Shown: positions 1 through 6,654 of the stretch, one piece after another
How positions within the stretch are numbered: position 1 is the stretch's first letter
How the letters are laid out: each line of letters starts with the position of its first letter
DNA from: UMGS1696 sp964463375
GTDB lineage: Bacteria > Bacillota > Clostridia > Oscillospirales > CAG-272
Length of the DNA: 24,211 nucleotides
Assembly (NCBI GenBank): GCA_964463375.1
Contig: CAYXBQ010000039.1
Span: 1 to 24,211 of the forward strand
Reading direction: 5' to 3'
The notes under the pieces: model-generated
What the model was told of the DNA's origin: nothing
What the model saw: only the letters and a program-made list of their open reading frames with translations
The model's database searches: none
Position numbers and translations under genes: made by a program

Positions 1-2
1 AC

Positions 3-149
3 TTGGTTGCTGAATACGCGCTCAAGGATATGTCCAAGCCTATGGGAGTCAGCGAGTATAAAGTCACAAGCAATCTGCCCGAAGATTTGAGCAAGCAGTT
101 GCCGTCTATCGAGGATATTCAAAAGCGCATCGCCACAGGAAATCCATAA
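3..149 (+). CDS. 3' end of DUF1016/YhcG-type PDDEXK nuclease gene (partial)
   Basis: Forty-eight codons and a TAA stop are open from the window edge. The residues read as the C-terminal tail of DUF1016 (YhcG-type) proteins: an EYALKDMSKPMGVSEYK stretch followed by a 'LP..L..QLPSIEDI' close. In the family this is the end of a PDDEXK-type nuclease domain, often found near type I restriction-modification or other defence loci. The catalytic part lies outside the window, so activity cannot be judged. Downstream to 205 there is no clear terminator. Family assignment rests on recognition of the tail only. Confidence 0.72.
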   Translation: MVAEYALKDMSKPMGVSEYKVTSNLPEDLSKQLPSIEDIQKRIATGNP

Positions 150-205
150 TGCACAAAGCCTTTCCCCATTTTTCGATTCTTTAGGATTTTCTCATCCAAT
201 TCTCA

Positions 206-234
206 TTGCAATCCGGCAAAAAATATGGTATACT
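206..234 (+). promoter_or_regulatory. sigma-A promoter of the 75-aa membrane protein gene
   Basis: TTGCAA (206-211), a 17-bp spacer and TATACT (229-234). The same two hexamers at the same spacing occur at 1035-1063 (+) and 18028-18056 (-). The next gene starts 50 bp after the -10 element. Confidence 0.75.
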
Positions 235-283
235 AATAGCACAAGCAAAACAAACCATGACAACATTGCAAAGGAGAATCCCT

Positions 284-511
284 ATGAAAGAACTGATCCA
301 ATCCATGGACAATCTGCCGATCCTCGTGAAGGTCCTCTTAGCCATTCCCGCACTGGACATCGTGTGGGGCATCTACCGCCTGTGCCGTGGTGTTGACAGC
401 AACAACGCCGCCGCCATCGTGGTGGGTATCGTCCTGCTCTTTGTGCCCATCACCTGGATCTTCGATATTCTCATGATCCTGACCAAGGGCAGCGTTTGGT
501 GCCTGGAATAA
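284..511 (+). CDS. small two-TM hypothetical membrane protein (75 aa)
   Basis: The start is ATG 284, preceded by AAGGAG (271-276). The in-frame upstream ATG at 206 lies within the promoter and cannot be the start. The 75-residue product has two hydrophobic stretches, about residues 11-32 and 43-68, joined by a short polar loop (RLCRGVDSNNAA). The sequence resembles small membrane proteins of unknown function common in Firmicutes that carry an 'IPALDIVWGIYRL' stretch. No catalytic motif is visible. It is monocistronic, with its own promoter and a terminator shared with the converging abrB-like gene. Confidence 0.75.
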   Translation: MKELIQSMDNLPILVKVLLAIPALDIVWGIYRLCRGVDSNNAAAIVVGIVLLFVPITWIFDILMILTKGSVWCLE

Positions 512-524
512 GCGAACGCAACAC

Positions 525-568
525 AAAAACTCCTATGGGGCAGTTCAGCGACCCCACGGGAGTTTTTT
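525..568. terminator. bidirectional intrinsic terminator between convergent genes
   Basis: An AAAACTCC...GGAGTTTT stem with an inner TGGGG...CCCCA pairing, followed by a T-run on the plus strand and the complementary A-run on the other side. It can serve both the small membrane protein gene and the AbrB-type gene that ends at 571. Confidence 0.8.
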
Positions 569-570
569 CA

Positions 571-837
571 TTAGAATTCGTTCTTTTGTGTACCGGCCAT
601 GCCTTGCAGCTCTGCTAGGCAGTTCTTGCAGATGCGCTTTTCCTTGTAGATCACAATGTCGTCCGCATCGCCGCAGAACAGGCAGGAGGGCTCGTATTTC
701 TTCAGGATCACTCTGTCCTTTTCTACAAAGATCTCCACGCCGTCTCCCGGTTCCAGCTCCAGCCGTCTTCTGGTCTCGATGGGCAGCACGATCCGCCCCA
801 GCTCATCTACCTTCCGTACGATCCCCAAAGATTTCAT
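571..837 (-). CDS. AbrB/SpoVT-family transition-state regulator with zinc-ribbon-like tail
   Basis: The 88-residue product has an N-terminal swapped-hairpin DNA-binding domain (MKSLGIVRKVDELGRIVLPI, residues 1-20, continuing to about 48). This is the classic AbrB/SpoVT signature, and these proteins bind DNA as dimers or tetramers to control growth-phase genes. A second part carries C52-x2-C55 and C70-x2-C73, spaced like a small zinc ribbon. I chose ATG 837 rather than the longer in-frame ATG at 861 because a GGAGG lies about 9 nt upstream and falls inside the extra eight codons. A consensus promoter lies at 959-987. Regulatory targets cannot be read from the sequence. Confidence 0.9.
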   Translation of the reverse strand: MKSLGIVRKVDELGRIVLPIETRRRLELEPGDGVEIFVEKDRVILKKYEPSCLFCGDADDIVIYKEKRICKNCLAELQGMAGTQKNEF

Positions 838-958
838 CTTTCCGTCCTCCATTTTTTCCATTCCTCATCTTCAAATTGTTTTCCGTCAGCAGCAGCGTTT
901 TCTACCGTTTTCGCATGCGCCGCTCTATAATCTGGTATTTTTCAACCTTAGCTTCCTT

Positions 959-987
959 ATTTTACCATAGTTCGCAGCTTTTGTCAA
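959..987 (-). promoter_or_regulatory. sigma-A promoter of the AbrB-family gene
   Basis: Read on the minus strand: TTGACA (987-982), 17-bp spacer, TAAAAT (964-959). The 5' UTR would be about 115 nt. The rest of the gene-free stretch 838-1150 holds only this promoter and the plus-strand promoter at 1035; no other structure was seen. Confidence 0.75.
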
Positions 988-1034
988 TAGCTTTCTGCGT
1001 TTTCTTTTTTTCTCGAAGCCGCTCTCCCCCCCTC

Positions 1035-1063
1035 TTGCAAATCCACAATAGCTGTGGTATACT
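1035..1063 (+). promoter_or_regulatory. sigma-A promoter of the TrmH remnant
   Basis: TTGCAA (1035-1040), 17-bp spacer, TATACT (1058-1063), in a GTGGTATACTAT context. The hexamers and spacing are identical to the promoter at 206-234. Confidence 0.72.
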
Positions 1064-1150
1064 ATAACCAACGCTGATTTTGCACTGGTCAGCATCAACG
1101 ATTCTCCACACCAAACAAAGGGGAGCCTTCCATAGGAAATACAAACGATC

Positions 1151-1395
1151 GTGACCAAAAATGCCGCCTGGCAGAAATTAGAGGTCCTGAAGACCAACCG
1201 CAACAAACGACACCGCTATGGGGAATTCTTAGTGGAAGGTGTGCGGAACATCAACGAAGCTGTCGCCAAGGGCTGGACCATCGCTGCCTGGATCTATGCC
1301 AGGGACGACCGCTGTCCGATTGGGCCAAGGATCCGCTGAGCCTGTTTGCACTTTGGTGCATATCGATGGCAAAAATGGCAATACTGACAGCATAA
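1151..1395 (+). pseudogene. frameshifted, truncated TrmH/SpoU-type RNA methyltransferase
   Basis: From GTG 1151 the frame reads like the substrate-binding N-terminus of TrmH-family 2'-O-ribose RNA methyltransferases (WQKLEVLKTNRNKRHRYGEF, then LVEGVRNINEAV). Near 1310-1312 the family-like reading leaves this frame. It resumes one frame over as LSDWAKDPL, so one base appears to have been lost after the Asp-Asp codons. The original frame stops at 1339 and the shifted one at 1395. The SpoU catalytic domain with its knotted SAM site is absent. The remnant keeps a good promoter, and its RBS is weak. It is most likely a decayed gene; a deliberately short protein is less likely. Confidence 0.65.
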
Positions 1396-1423
1396 ATATC
1401 GTATATACAAAGGAACAAAAACC

Positions 1424-1726
1424 ATGGTGCGTGGCTGTCAGAAGCGGATCTACTATATCAAGGACCCCCGCAGTGCCCTATTTGCGGAGGCCTATTTCGT
1501 GCTGAAAACCGATGGAAGGACCCTGCCCGGCGAACGGGAGCTGGCACTCGAAGCGGATCGGATCGTAGGGGATATGGAGCGGCGGGATCGCATGTCCCCT
1601 TTTCCGGCAGAAGAAAAAGCAGCTCGGCAGGATCCCATCGGACAGCGGCTCGGAGCCTTTGTGATCGGTGCTGCTTCCTCCTCGGCTGTCATTGGCGGGA
1701 TCGCTCTGCTGCTGGCACTTGCCTGA
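1424..1726 (+). CDS. hypothetical single-TM protein (100 aa)
   Basis: Starts at ATG 1424 with AAGGA (1409-1413) upstream. The N-terminal part (about residues 1-70) is charged and helical, with 'RIYYIKDPRSALFAEAYFVLK' at residues 8-28. The last 25 residues form one hydrophobic segment rich in Gly/Ala/Ser (FVIGAASSSAVIGGIALL). This suggests a cytoplasmic domain anchored by a C-terminal helix. I do not recognise a characterised family. It follows the TrmH remnant by 28 bp and may share its promoter, which could explain why that promoter survives. Confidence 0.6.
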   Translation: MVRGCQKRIYYIKDPRSALFAEAYFVLKTDGRTLPGERELALEADRIVGDMERRDRMSPFPAEEKAARQDPIGQRLGAFVIGAASSSAVIGGIALLLALA

Positions 1727-1837
1727 TTTTTGTCTGCTTCATGGGAAATACGCCTATTTTCGGTGGTTTTTGGCGAAAAAGTGGTTCTTTTCGGGGAAGA
1801 TTTCCACCGGCACCGGCAGATAATTTACATTATATCC

Positions 1838-1866
1838 TTGATTCTGCGGTCCAAAAGATGTATAAT
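1838..1866 (+). promoter_or_regulatory. sigma-A promoter of the candidate small RNA
   Basis: TTGATT (1838-1843), 17-bp spacer, TATAAT (1861-1866). The predicted start is about 1872. No open frame with an RBS follows before the terminator at 2013-2041. Confidence 0.75.
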
Positions 1867-1871
1867 AAAAG

Positions 1872-2041
1872 GGATCAAGTTGCGCAGAGAGGTGTTCCTC
1901 TCCCCTATTTTGCCGTGATGGTTCGCCTTATTACATCCGGCTGCCTTCTTTATTCGCATACCGTATTTTTGTTTTGCCGCCTTTCCGGGAAGCAGGTATC
2001 CGCCGCCTTCGGAGCCTTGCCTCTCTCACCAAGGCTTTTTT
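1872..2041 (+). ncRNA. candidate structured small RNA of about 170 nt
   Basis: A strong promoter and an intrinsic terminator bracket about 170 nt with no credible gene. A 6-bp hairpin with a TGTT loop lies at 1887-1902. It is followed by an unpaired TCTCCCC tract (1900-1906), a second stem GCCG(T)GATG / CATCCGGC (1912-1920 with 1934-1941), and then the terminator. The terminator loop (CCTCTCT, 2020-2026) is complementary to AGAGAGG (1886-1892) in the first hairpin, so the ends could pair or switch. The length would suit 6S RNA or a trans-acting sRNA, but I do not recognise a 6S, SRP, tmRNA or RNase P signature. An attenuated leader of the RNase J gene is the alternative. Confidence 0.55.
2013..2041 (+). 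terminator. intrinsic terminator of the candidate small RNA
   Basis: A 7-bp stem AGCCTTG / CAAGGCT (2013-2019 with 2030-2036), 10-nt loop, then six T residues (2036-2041). Confidence 0.82.
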
Positions 2042-2202
2042 GACGTACGTGGATGCACGTATATGTTACCGCATAGCGGCCTATGTTCTCCCTCTGTGCC
2101 ATAGAGGAATATTCGTGTTTCTGCCGCTATTGCCACTGTATGACCTCATACGATAGACAAAAATACCATAGGCTCCTTCTGCGCATGGATTGCACGTATA
2201 CT
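2040..2202 (+). promoter_or_regulatory. structured region and possible promoters upstream of RNase J
   Basis: Two promoter candidates are visible. One is TTGACG (2040-2045), 16 bp, TATGTT (2062-2067). The other has a TATACT -10 at 2197-2202 with a poor -35. Between them, CATAG-CGGC-CTATG (2072-2085) can form a local hairpin, or ATAGCGGC (2073-2080) can pair perfectly with GCCGCTAT (2123-2130) around an inner CCTCT/AGAGG hairpin (2091-2107). These folds exclude each other. A GTATG/CATAC hairpin (2138-2151) follows. If the first promoter is used, this is a 5' leader of about 165 nt. Confidence 0.45.
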
Positions 2203-2237
2203 GTATAGAGTTTGATGAACGAAAGAAAGGAATCTGT

Positions 2238-3923
2238 ATGGCAAAAAAACAACAAAATAACCATCCCACAAGCAAGGTCAAGGTCATGATGCTGGGCGGC
2301 CTGAACGAGATCGGAAAGAATTTGGCCGTCATTGAATACGAAAACGACATGATCATCATCGACTGTGGGATCGCCTTCCCGGATGAGGATATGCTAGGGG
2401 TCGATCTGGTGATCCCGGACTTCACCTATCTGGAAAAGAACGCCGACCGGATCCGGGGTATTCTTTTGACCCACGGGCACGAAGACCACATCGGTGGCCT
2501 GCCCTATCTGCTCAAGACCTTAGATGTGCCGGTATACGGTACCCGCCTGACACTGGGCATTCTGGAAAACAAGCTGGCAGAGCACAAGCTGCTGGGGGAA
2601 CGGGAGCTGGTCACGGTAGAAGCCGGCACCATGCTGCGGCTGGGTGTATTCAAGTGCGAATTCATCCGTGCCAACCACTCCATTGCCGACGCTTGTATGA
2701 TCGCCATCCGTACACCGGAGGGGACCATCCTGCACACGGGCGACTTTAAGTTAGATGTATCTCCCATTGGCGGCGAAATGATGGACCTGACCCGGATCGG
2801 CGAATACGGTCGTGAGGGCGTGCTGCTACTCATGTGCGAATCCACCAACGTGGAAAAGCCCGGCTTTACCCCCTCGGAACGGAAGGTCGGTGCCTCGCTG
2901 GATCACATTTTCATGACCAACACCGACAAGCGGATCATCATCGCCACCTTCTCCTCCAACGTACACAGAGTACAGCAGATCATCAATTCCAGTGCCAAGT
3001 TCGGCAGAAAGGTAGCAGTGACCGGCCGGAGCATGCTGAACGTGGTCGGTGCTGCGGTGCGGCTGGGCTACATGGATGTGCCACAGGGCGTGCTGATCGA
3101 CATTGCGGACATTGGCAAGTATCCCCAGGAGCAGATCACCATCGTCACCACCGGCAGCCAGGGCGAACCTATGTCGGCACTGTACCGGATGGCCTTTGCG
3201 GATCACTCCCAGGTGGCACTGACCTCCAAGGACCTGGTGGTGCTATCCTCTCATGCGATCCCCGGCAACGAAAAGTTGGTGGGCAAGATCATCAACGAAA
3301 TGTACAAAAAGGGCGTGAACGTATACCACGATGAAGCGGTGGTACACGTATCCGGTCACGCATGTCAGGAAGAGCTGAAGCTGATCCATGCGCTGACAAA
3401 GCCCAAGTTCTTCATGCCCATCCACGGTGAATACCATCACCTGATGCAGCACAAGGAGCTGGCCGAATACATGGGCATGGATCCGAACAATATCTTCATC
3501 TGCGACATTGGGCAGGTGCTGGAGCTGGATCGGGACTCCTGCAAGAAGAACGGCACCGTACCCTCCGGTCGGATGCTGGTGGACGGCTATGGTGTGGGGG
3601 ACGTTGGCAACATCGTGCTCCGGGACAGACGGCATCTGGCACAGGACGGTTTGATCGTGGTGGTCGCTACGGTGGACACAGACGAAGGCACCATCATCTC
3701 CGGTCCGGACATCATCTCCCGTGGGTTCGTATATGTACGGGAATCGGAAGAGCTCATGGACGACGTGCGGGAGCTGGTGCGTAAGGTGCTGAACAACACC
3801 CTGACCTCCGGTGCTACCGAATGGAACCAGATGAAGACCAGTGTGAAGGATGCGCTGTCCAAGTATCTCTACAACAAGACCAAGCGCAAGCCCATGATCC
3901 TGCCGGTCATCATGAACGTATAA
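2238..3923 (+). CDS. rnj: ribonuclease J
   Basis: The 561-residue product matches the usual RNase J length (about 555). RNase J is a metallo-beta-lactamase/beta-CASP nuclease that degrades and matures mRNA and rRNA, with endo- and 5'-3' exonuclease activity. The zinc motif HGHEDH is at residues 79-84, preceded by the GGLNEIGKN and IIDCGIAFP segments. The beta-CASP region includes TTGSQGEP, LSSHAIPGNE and SGHACQEELK, then PIHGEYHH, and the C-terminal domain ends in ILPVIMNV. I chose ATG 2238 because AAGGA lies 8 nt upstream; the longer frame from 2190 overlaps the possible -10. It heads a run with the Dabb, U32 and uppP genes. Whether it is J1 or J2 cannot be decided here. Confidence 0.96.
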   Translation: MAKKQQNNHPTSKVKVMMLGGLNEIGKNLAVIEYENDMIIIDCGIAFPDEDMLGVDLVIPDFTYLEKNADRIRGILLTHGHEDHIGGLPYLLKTLDVPVYGTRLTLGILENKLAEHKLLGERELVTVEAGTMLRLGVFKCEFIRANHSIADACMIAIRTPEGTILHTGDFKLDVSPIGGEMMDLTRIGEYGREGVLLLMCESTNVEKPGFTPSERKVGASLDHIFMTNTDKRIIIATFSSNVHRVQQIINSSAKFGRKVAVTGRSMLNVVGAAVRLGYMDVPQGVLIDIADIGKYPQEQITIVTTGSQGEPMSALYRMAFADHSQVALTSKDLVVLSSHAIPGNEKLVGKIINEMYKKGVNVYHDEAVVHVSGHACQEELKLIHALTKPKFFMPIHGEYHHLMQHKELAEYMGMDPNNIFICDIGQVLELDRDSCKKNGTVPSGRMLVDGYGVGDVGNIVLRDRRHLAQDGLIVVVATVDTDEGTIISGPDIISRGFVYVRESEELMDDVRELVRKVLNNTLTSGATEWNQMKTSVKDALSKYLYNKTKRKPMILPVIMNV

Positions 3924-3960
3924 GGAAAATAAGAAGTATAAAACGGAAAGGAAAATTAGT

Positions 3961-4260
3961 ATGGTTAAGCACATTATTCTTTGGAAACTGAAATCCGAAC
4001 TGACCGCAGCCGCAGCCGCAGAAGCCAAGGCAGAAGCGAAGAGACGACTGGAAAACCTCAACGGCAAGATCCCCGGTATGCTGTCTCTGTCCGTGATCAT
4101 CGACGGCTGTGACTCCTCCAATGCGGATATGATGCTAGACAGCGCCTTTGAGAACGAAGAAGCACTGGCCGGCTACCAGGTCAATCCCCTGCACCAGGAA
4201 GCGGCCGGATACGTGCGGAGCGTGGTCGAAAACCGTCTCTGCTTAGACTATCATGCGTGA
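3961..4260 (+). CDS. Dabb (stress-responsive alpha/beta-barrel) family protein
   Basis: The 99-residue protein opens with MVKHIILWKLK, typical of Dabb proteins, which form dimeric ferredoxin-like alpha/beta barrels. A central 'NLNGKIPGMLSLSV' and a closing 'YQVNPLHQEAAGYVRSVVE' also match the family. The family name comes from plant stress proteins; bacterial members mostly lack a known substrate. An Ala-rich run sits at residues 16-24. A GGAAAGGA RBS precedes ATG 3961, 37 bp after rnj, and the last 8 nt overlap the U32 gene, so the two are probably translationally coupled. Confidence 0.88.
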   Translation: MVKHIILWKLKSELTAAAAAEAKAEAKRRLENLNGKIPGMLSLSVIIDGCDSSNADMMLDSAFENEEALAGYQVNPLHQEAAGYVRSVVENRLCLDYHA

Positions 4261-5551
4261 TCCGGGCAAGGCAGAGCTGCTCTCTCCGGCAGGCAATCCG
4301 GAGAAGTTAGAGGCAGCGGTACGGTATGGGGCAGACGCGGTGTACCTGGCCGGCAAACGGTTTGGTATGCGTGCAGCCTCCGACAACTTCACGCCGGAGG
4401 AGCTGGGTTGGGCAGTGGACTACTGCCACAAGCGTGGTGTCAAGCTGTATGTGACGGTCAACGTCATGCCCCACACCGGGGAATACGGCACAGTCGGCTC
4501 CGGTGGTCTGGACGACTATCTATTGTACCTTGCGCAGATCGGCGTGGATGCGGTGATCGTGTCGGACATTGGCGTGGTCATGCGGCTGCGGGAGCTGTGT
4601 CCCGGTTTGGAGATCCACATCTCCACCCAGGCAAGTGCTGTCTCTGCACAGGCTTGTCGGGCATGGTATACGCTGGGTGCCAAGCGGGTGGTGCTGGCAA
4701 GAGAGCTGACCCTATCGGACATCCGCACCATCCGGCAGAACATCCCGGACGACATGGAGCTGGAGACCTTTGTCCACGGTGCCATGTGCATTGCGTACAG
4801 CGGACGGTGCCTGCTGTCCAACTATTTCACCGGGCGGGATGCCAACCATGGTGCCTGCGCCCAGTCCTGCCGCTGGTGCTACACGCCCTCGGAGCTGCGG
4901 GTAAAATCCATGGAGCTGGCTGAGGCAAACCGACCGGATACGCCGGTGGCGGTGGTGGCAGAGGAAGACCCCAATGGCGAGACGTTCTTTCTTTCGTCCC
5001 GGGATATGTGCATGATCGAGCACATTCCGGAATTGGAAGCAGCGGGCATTTCCAGCTACAAGATCGAAGGCCGGGTCAAGAGTGCCTACTACACCGCCGT
5101 GGTCACCAATGCGTACCGGATGGCCATAGACAGCTATCGGGCCGATCCGGCAAGCTACACCATGGATCCCCTGTGGAAACGGGAGCTGGAAAGCGTCAGC
5201 CACCGGGAATACGACACGGGCTTTTTCTTCACGCCGCCATCGGAGAACGCCAACACCGTGACCCAGCTGGGGTATATTCGGGAAAAGGCGTACCTGGCTA
5301 CGGCACTGGAAACGGTGGATGTGCCCGGGGAAGATGGGCTCTATGACGTTCCCTTCGTGCAGCGGAACAAGCTTGTGGGGGACGATCCGGTGGAGCTGAT
5401 CTCGCCCGGCAGAGTGGGACGTGGGTTCTTTGCGAACGGTCTGCGTAACGAAGCAGGGGAAGCCATCGAAGCTGCACCCCATCCGGGTATGTACTTCCGG
5501 CTGCAGGTACCCTTTGCGGTCCAGGTCGGCGACATTCTGCGGCAGGGCTGA
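4253..5551 (+). CDS. peptidase U32 family protein (tRNA/rRNA hydroxylation type)
   Basis: The 432-residue protein starts KAELLSPAGNPEKLEAAVRYGADAVYLAG-like, as U32 proteins do. It carries the family signature ETFVHGAMCIAYSGRC at residues 171-186. Cysteines 179, 186, 202, 206 and 209 surround GACAQSCRWCY, matching the conserved set in this family. U32 proteins were first called collagenases, but characterised members (RlhA, TrhP) act in prephenate-dependent hydroxylation of rRNA or tRNA uridines/cytidines. A role as a TrhP-type tRNA uridine hydroxylation protein is inferred from the family. The start ATG 4253 lies within the end of the Dabb gene. Confidence 0.9.
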   Translation: MRDPGKAELLSPAGNPEKLEAAVRYGADAVYLAGKRFGMRAASDNFTPEELGWAVDYCHKRGVKLYVTVNVMPHTGEYGTVGSGGLDDYLLYLAQIGVDAVIVSDIGVVMRLRELCPGLEIHISTQASAVSAQACRAWYTLGAKRVVLARELTLSDIRTIRQNIPDDMELETFVHGAMCIAYSGRCLLSNYFTGRDANHGACAQSCRWCYTPSELRVKSMELAEANRPDTPVAVVAEEDPNGETFFLSSRDMCMIEHIPELEAAGISSYKIEGRVKSAYYTAVVTNAYRMAIDSYRADPASYTMDPLWKRELESVSHREYDTGFFFTPPSENANTVTQLGYIREKAYLATALETVDVPGEDGLYDVPFVQRNKLVGDDPVELISPGRVGRGFFANGLRNEAGEAIEAAPHPGMYFRLQVPFAVQVGDILRQG

Positions 5552-5576
5552 GCAGCATACATAGGAGAATACATAG

Positions 5577-6410
5577 TTGTTTTTTGAAATTCTGAAAGCG
5601 TTTTTTTTAGGAGTCGTGCAGGGCATCACCGAGTGGCTCCCCATTTCCAGCACGGGACACATGATCCTGTTCGACCAATTCGTCCACCTGAACGTATCAG
5701 AGGCCTTTATGGAAATGTTCCGGGTGGTGATCCAGTTCGGCTCGATCCTGGCGGTACTGGTGGTATATTTTGACAAGCTGAACCCTTGGTCGAAGCACAA
5801 GGATACCGTAGCACGGAAAAATACCTGGTCGCTGCTGGGCAAGGTGGTTTTGGCGGTGATCCCGGCGGGGGTGCTGGGGGTGCTGTTCGATGATCTGCTG
5901 GACACGTATCTGTACAACTACGTCACAGTGGCCGTCACGCTGCTCCTATATGGCGTGCTGTTCATCGTCATCGAAGGCAGACGCAAGCATCACAAATATG
6001 CCGTGGAGACCGTGGATGTGTTGCCTACGAAAAAGGCCTTTGCCATCGGCTGCTTTCAGGTGCTGTCTCTGATCCCCGGCACCTCTCGCTCCGGCAGTAC
6101 CATTTTGGGTGCCATGCTAGTGGATGTGTCCCGACCGGCGGCGGCGGAGTTCTCTTTCTTCCTCGCCATCCCGGTGATGCTGGGGGCAAGTCTCTTGAAG
6201 GTGCTGAAATACGTGGTCAAGGTGGGGCTGGCGTTCACTACGGTAGAATGGATCACCATGGTGGTGGGCATCGTCACGGCCTTTGTGGTGTCCCTTGTCG
6301 CCATCCGGTTTCTCACCGACTTTGTGAAAAAGCACAGCTTTGCGGCCTTTGGCTGGTATCGGATCGTACTGGGACTGCTGGTGCTGGGCTACGCTTTCTT
6401 GGTAGGATAA
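5577..6410 (+). CDS. uppP: undecaprenyl-diphosphatase UppP (BacA family)
   Basis: A 277-residue integral membrane protein that dephosphorylates undecaprenyl pyrophosphate so the lipid carrier can be reused for peptidoglycan and other wall polymers. It is associated with bacitracin resistance. Both family motifs are intact: VQGITEWLPISSTGHM near residues 14-29 and PGTSRSGSTI near 165. About eight hydrophobic segments are visible. The start is a TTG at 5577 with AGGAG (5563-5567) 9 nt upstream; no ATG fits before the first motif. It follows the U32 gene by 25 bp and is probably the last gene of the rnj run. Confidence 0.96.
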   Translation: MFFEILKAFFLGVVQGITEWLPISSTGHMILFDQFVHLNVSEAFMEMFRVVIQFGSILAVLVVYFDKLNPWSKHKDTVARKNTWSLLGKVVLAVIPAGVLGVLFDDLLDTYLYNYVTVAVTLLLYGVLFIVIEGRRKHHKYAVETVDVLPTKKAFAIGCFQVLSLIPGTSRSGSTILGAMLVDVSRPAAAEFSFFLAIPVMLGASLLKVLKYVVKVGLAFTTVEWITMVVGIVTAFVVSLVAIRFLTDFVKKHSFAAFGWYRIVLGLLVLGYAFLVG

Positions 6411-6417
6411 GTGGTGC

Positions 6418-6437
6418 GGAATGGTCAAGACCATTCC
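6418..6437 (+). repeat. inverted repeat just after uppP
   Basis: 9-bp arms GGAATGGTC / GACCATTCC separated by AA. It lies 7 bp after the uppP stop and upstream of the true terminator. With no T-run, it is more likely an mRNA 3' stabilising hairpin or a protein site than a terminator. Confidence 0.6.
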
Positions 6438-6457
6438 CTACACAGTATAGAAATTGC

Positions 6458-6500
6458 AAACACATCTTGGAAAAACAAACCGAGATGTGTTTTTGTTTTT
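6458..6500 (+). terminator. intrinsic terminator of the rnj-uppP run
   Basis: A 10-bp perfect stem AAACACATCT / AGATGTGTTT (6458-6467 with 6483-6492), 15-nt loop, and T-rich tail to 6500. Confidence 0.85.
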
Positions 6501-6540
6501 CTACCGATAGATGTGTGCCGCAGCAGCTTTTCTCTATTTC

Positions 6541-6620
6541 GGAGAATTTTGTGTGCTATTCTCCATTGATTCTACCGCCGATTTCGTGTATACTGTAGAT
6601 ACCAGAAAACTTCCGGAAGT
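6541..6620 (+). promoter_or_regulatory. promoter and candidate operators of the XRE gene pair
   Basis: The promoter is TTGATT (6566-6571), 17 bp, TATACT (6589-6594). An inverted repeat GGAGAAT-N10-ATTCTCC (6541-6564) ends 1 bp before the -35. A perfect 12-bp palindrome ACTTCCGGAAGT (6609-6620) lies just after the expected start of transcription. Both positions suit autoregulation by the XRE proteins encoded downstream. Confidence 0.65.
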
Positions 6621-6654
6621 AACTTTGGAATCCAACCAATAGGAGAACACGACC

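Noticed and set aside
1872..2041. Firm assignment of the small RNA as 6S RNA
   Set aside because: Length and position would allow it, but I cannot build the long closing stem and central bubble that define 6S.
4712..5917. A 401-codon open frame on the minus strand opposite the U32 and uppP genes
   Set aside because: It has no recognisable domain, is rich in His/Arg/Gly as expected for an antisense frame in G+C-rich coding DNA, and the plus strand holds two clear genes.
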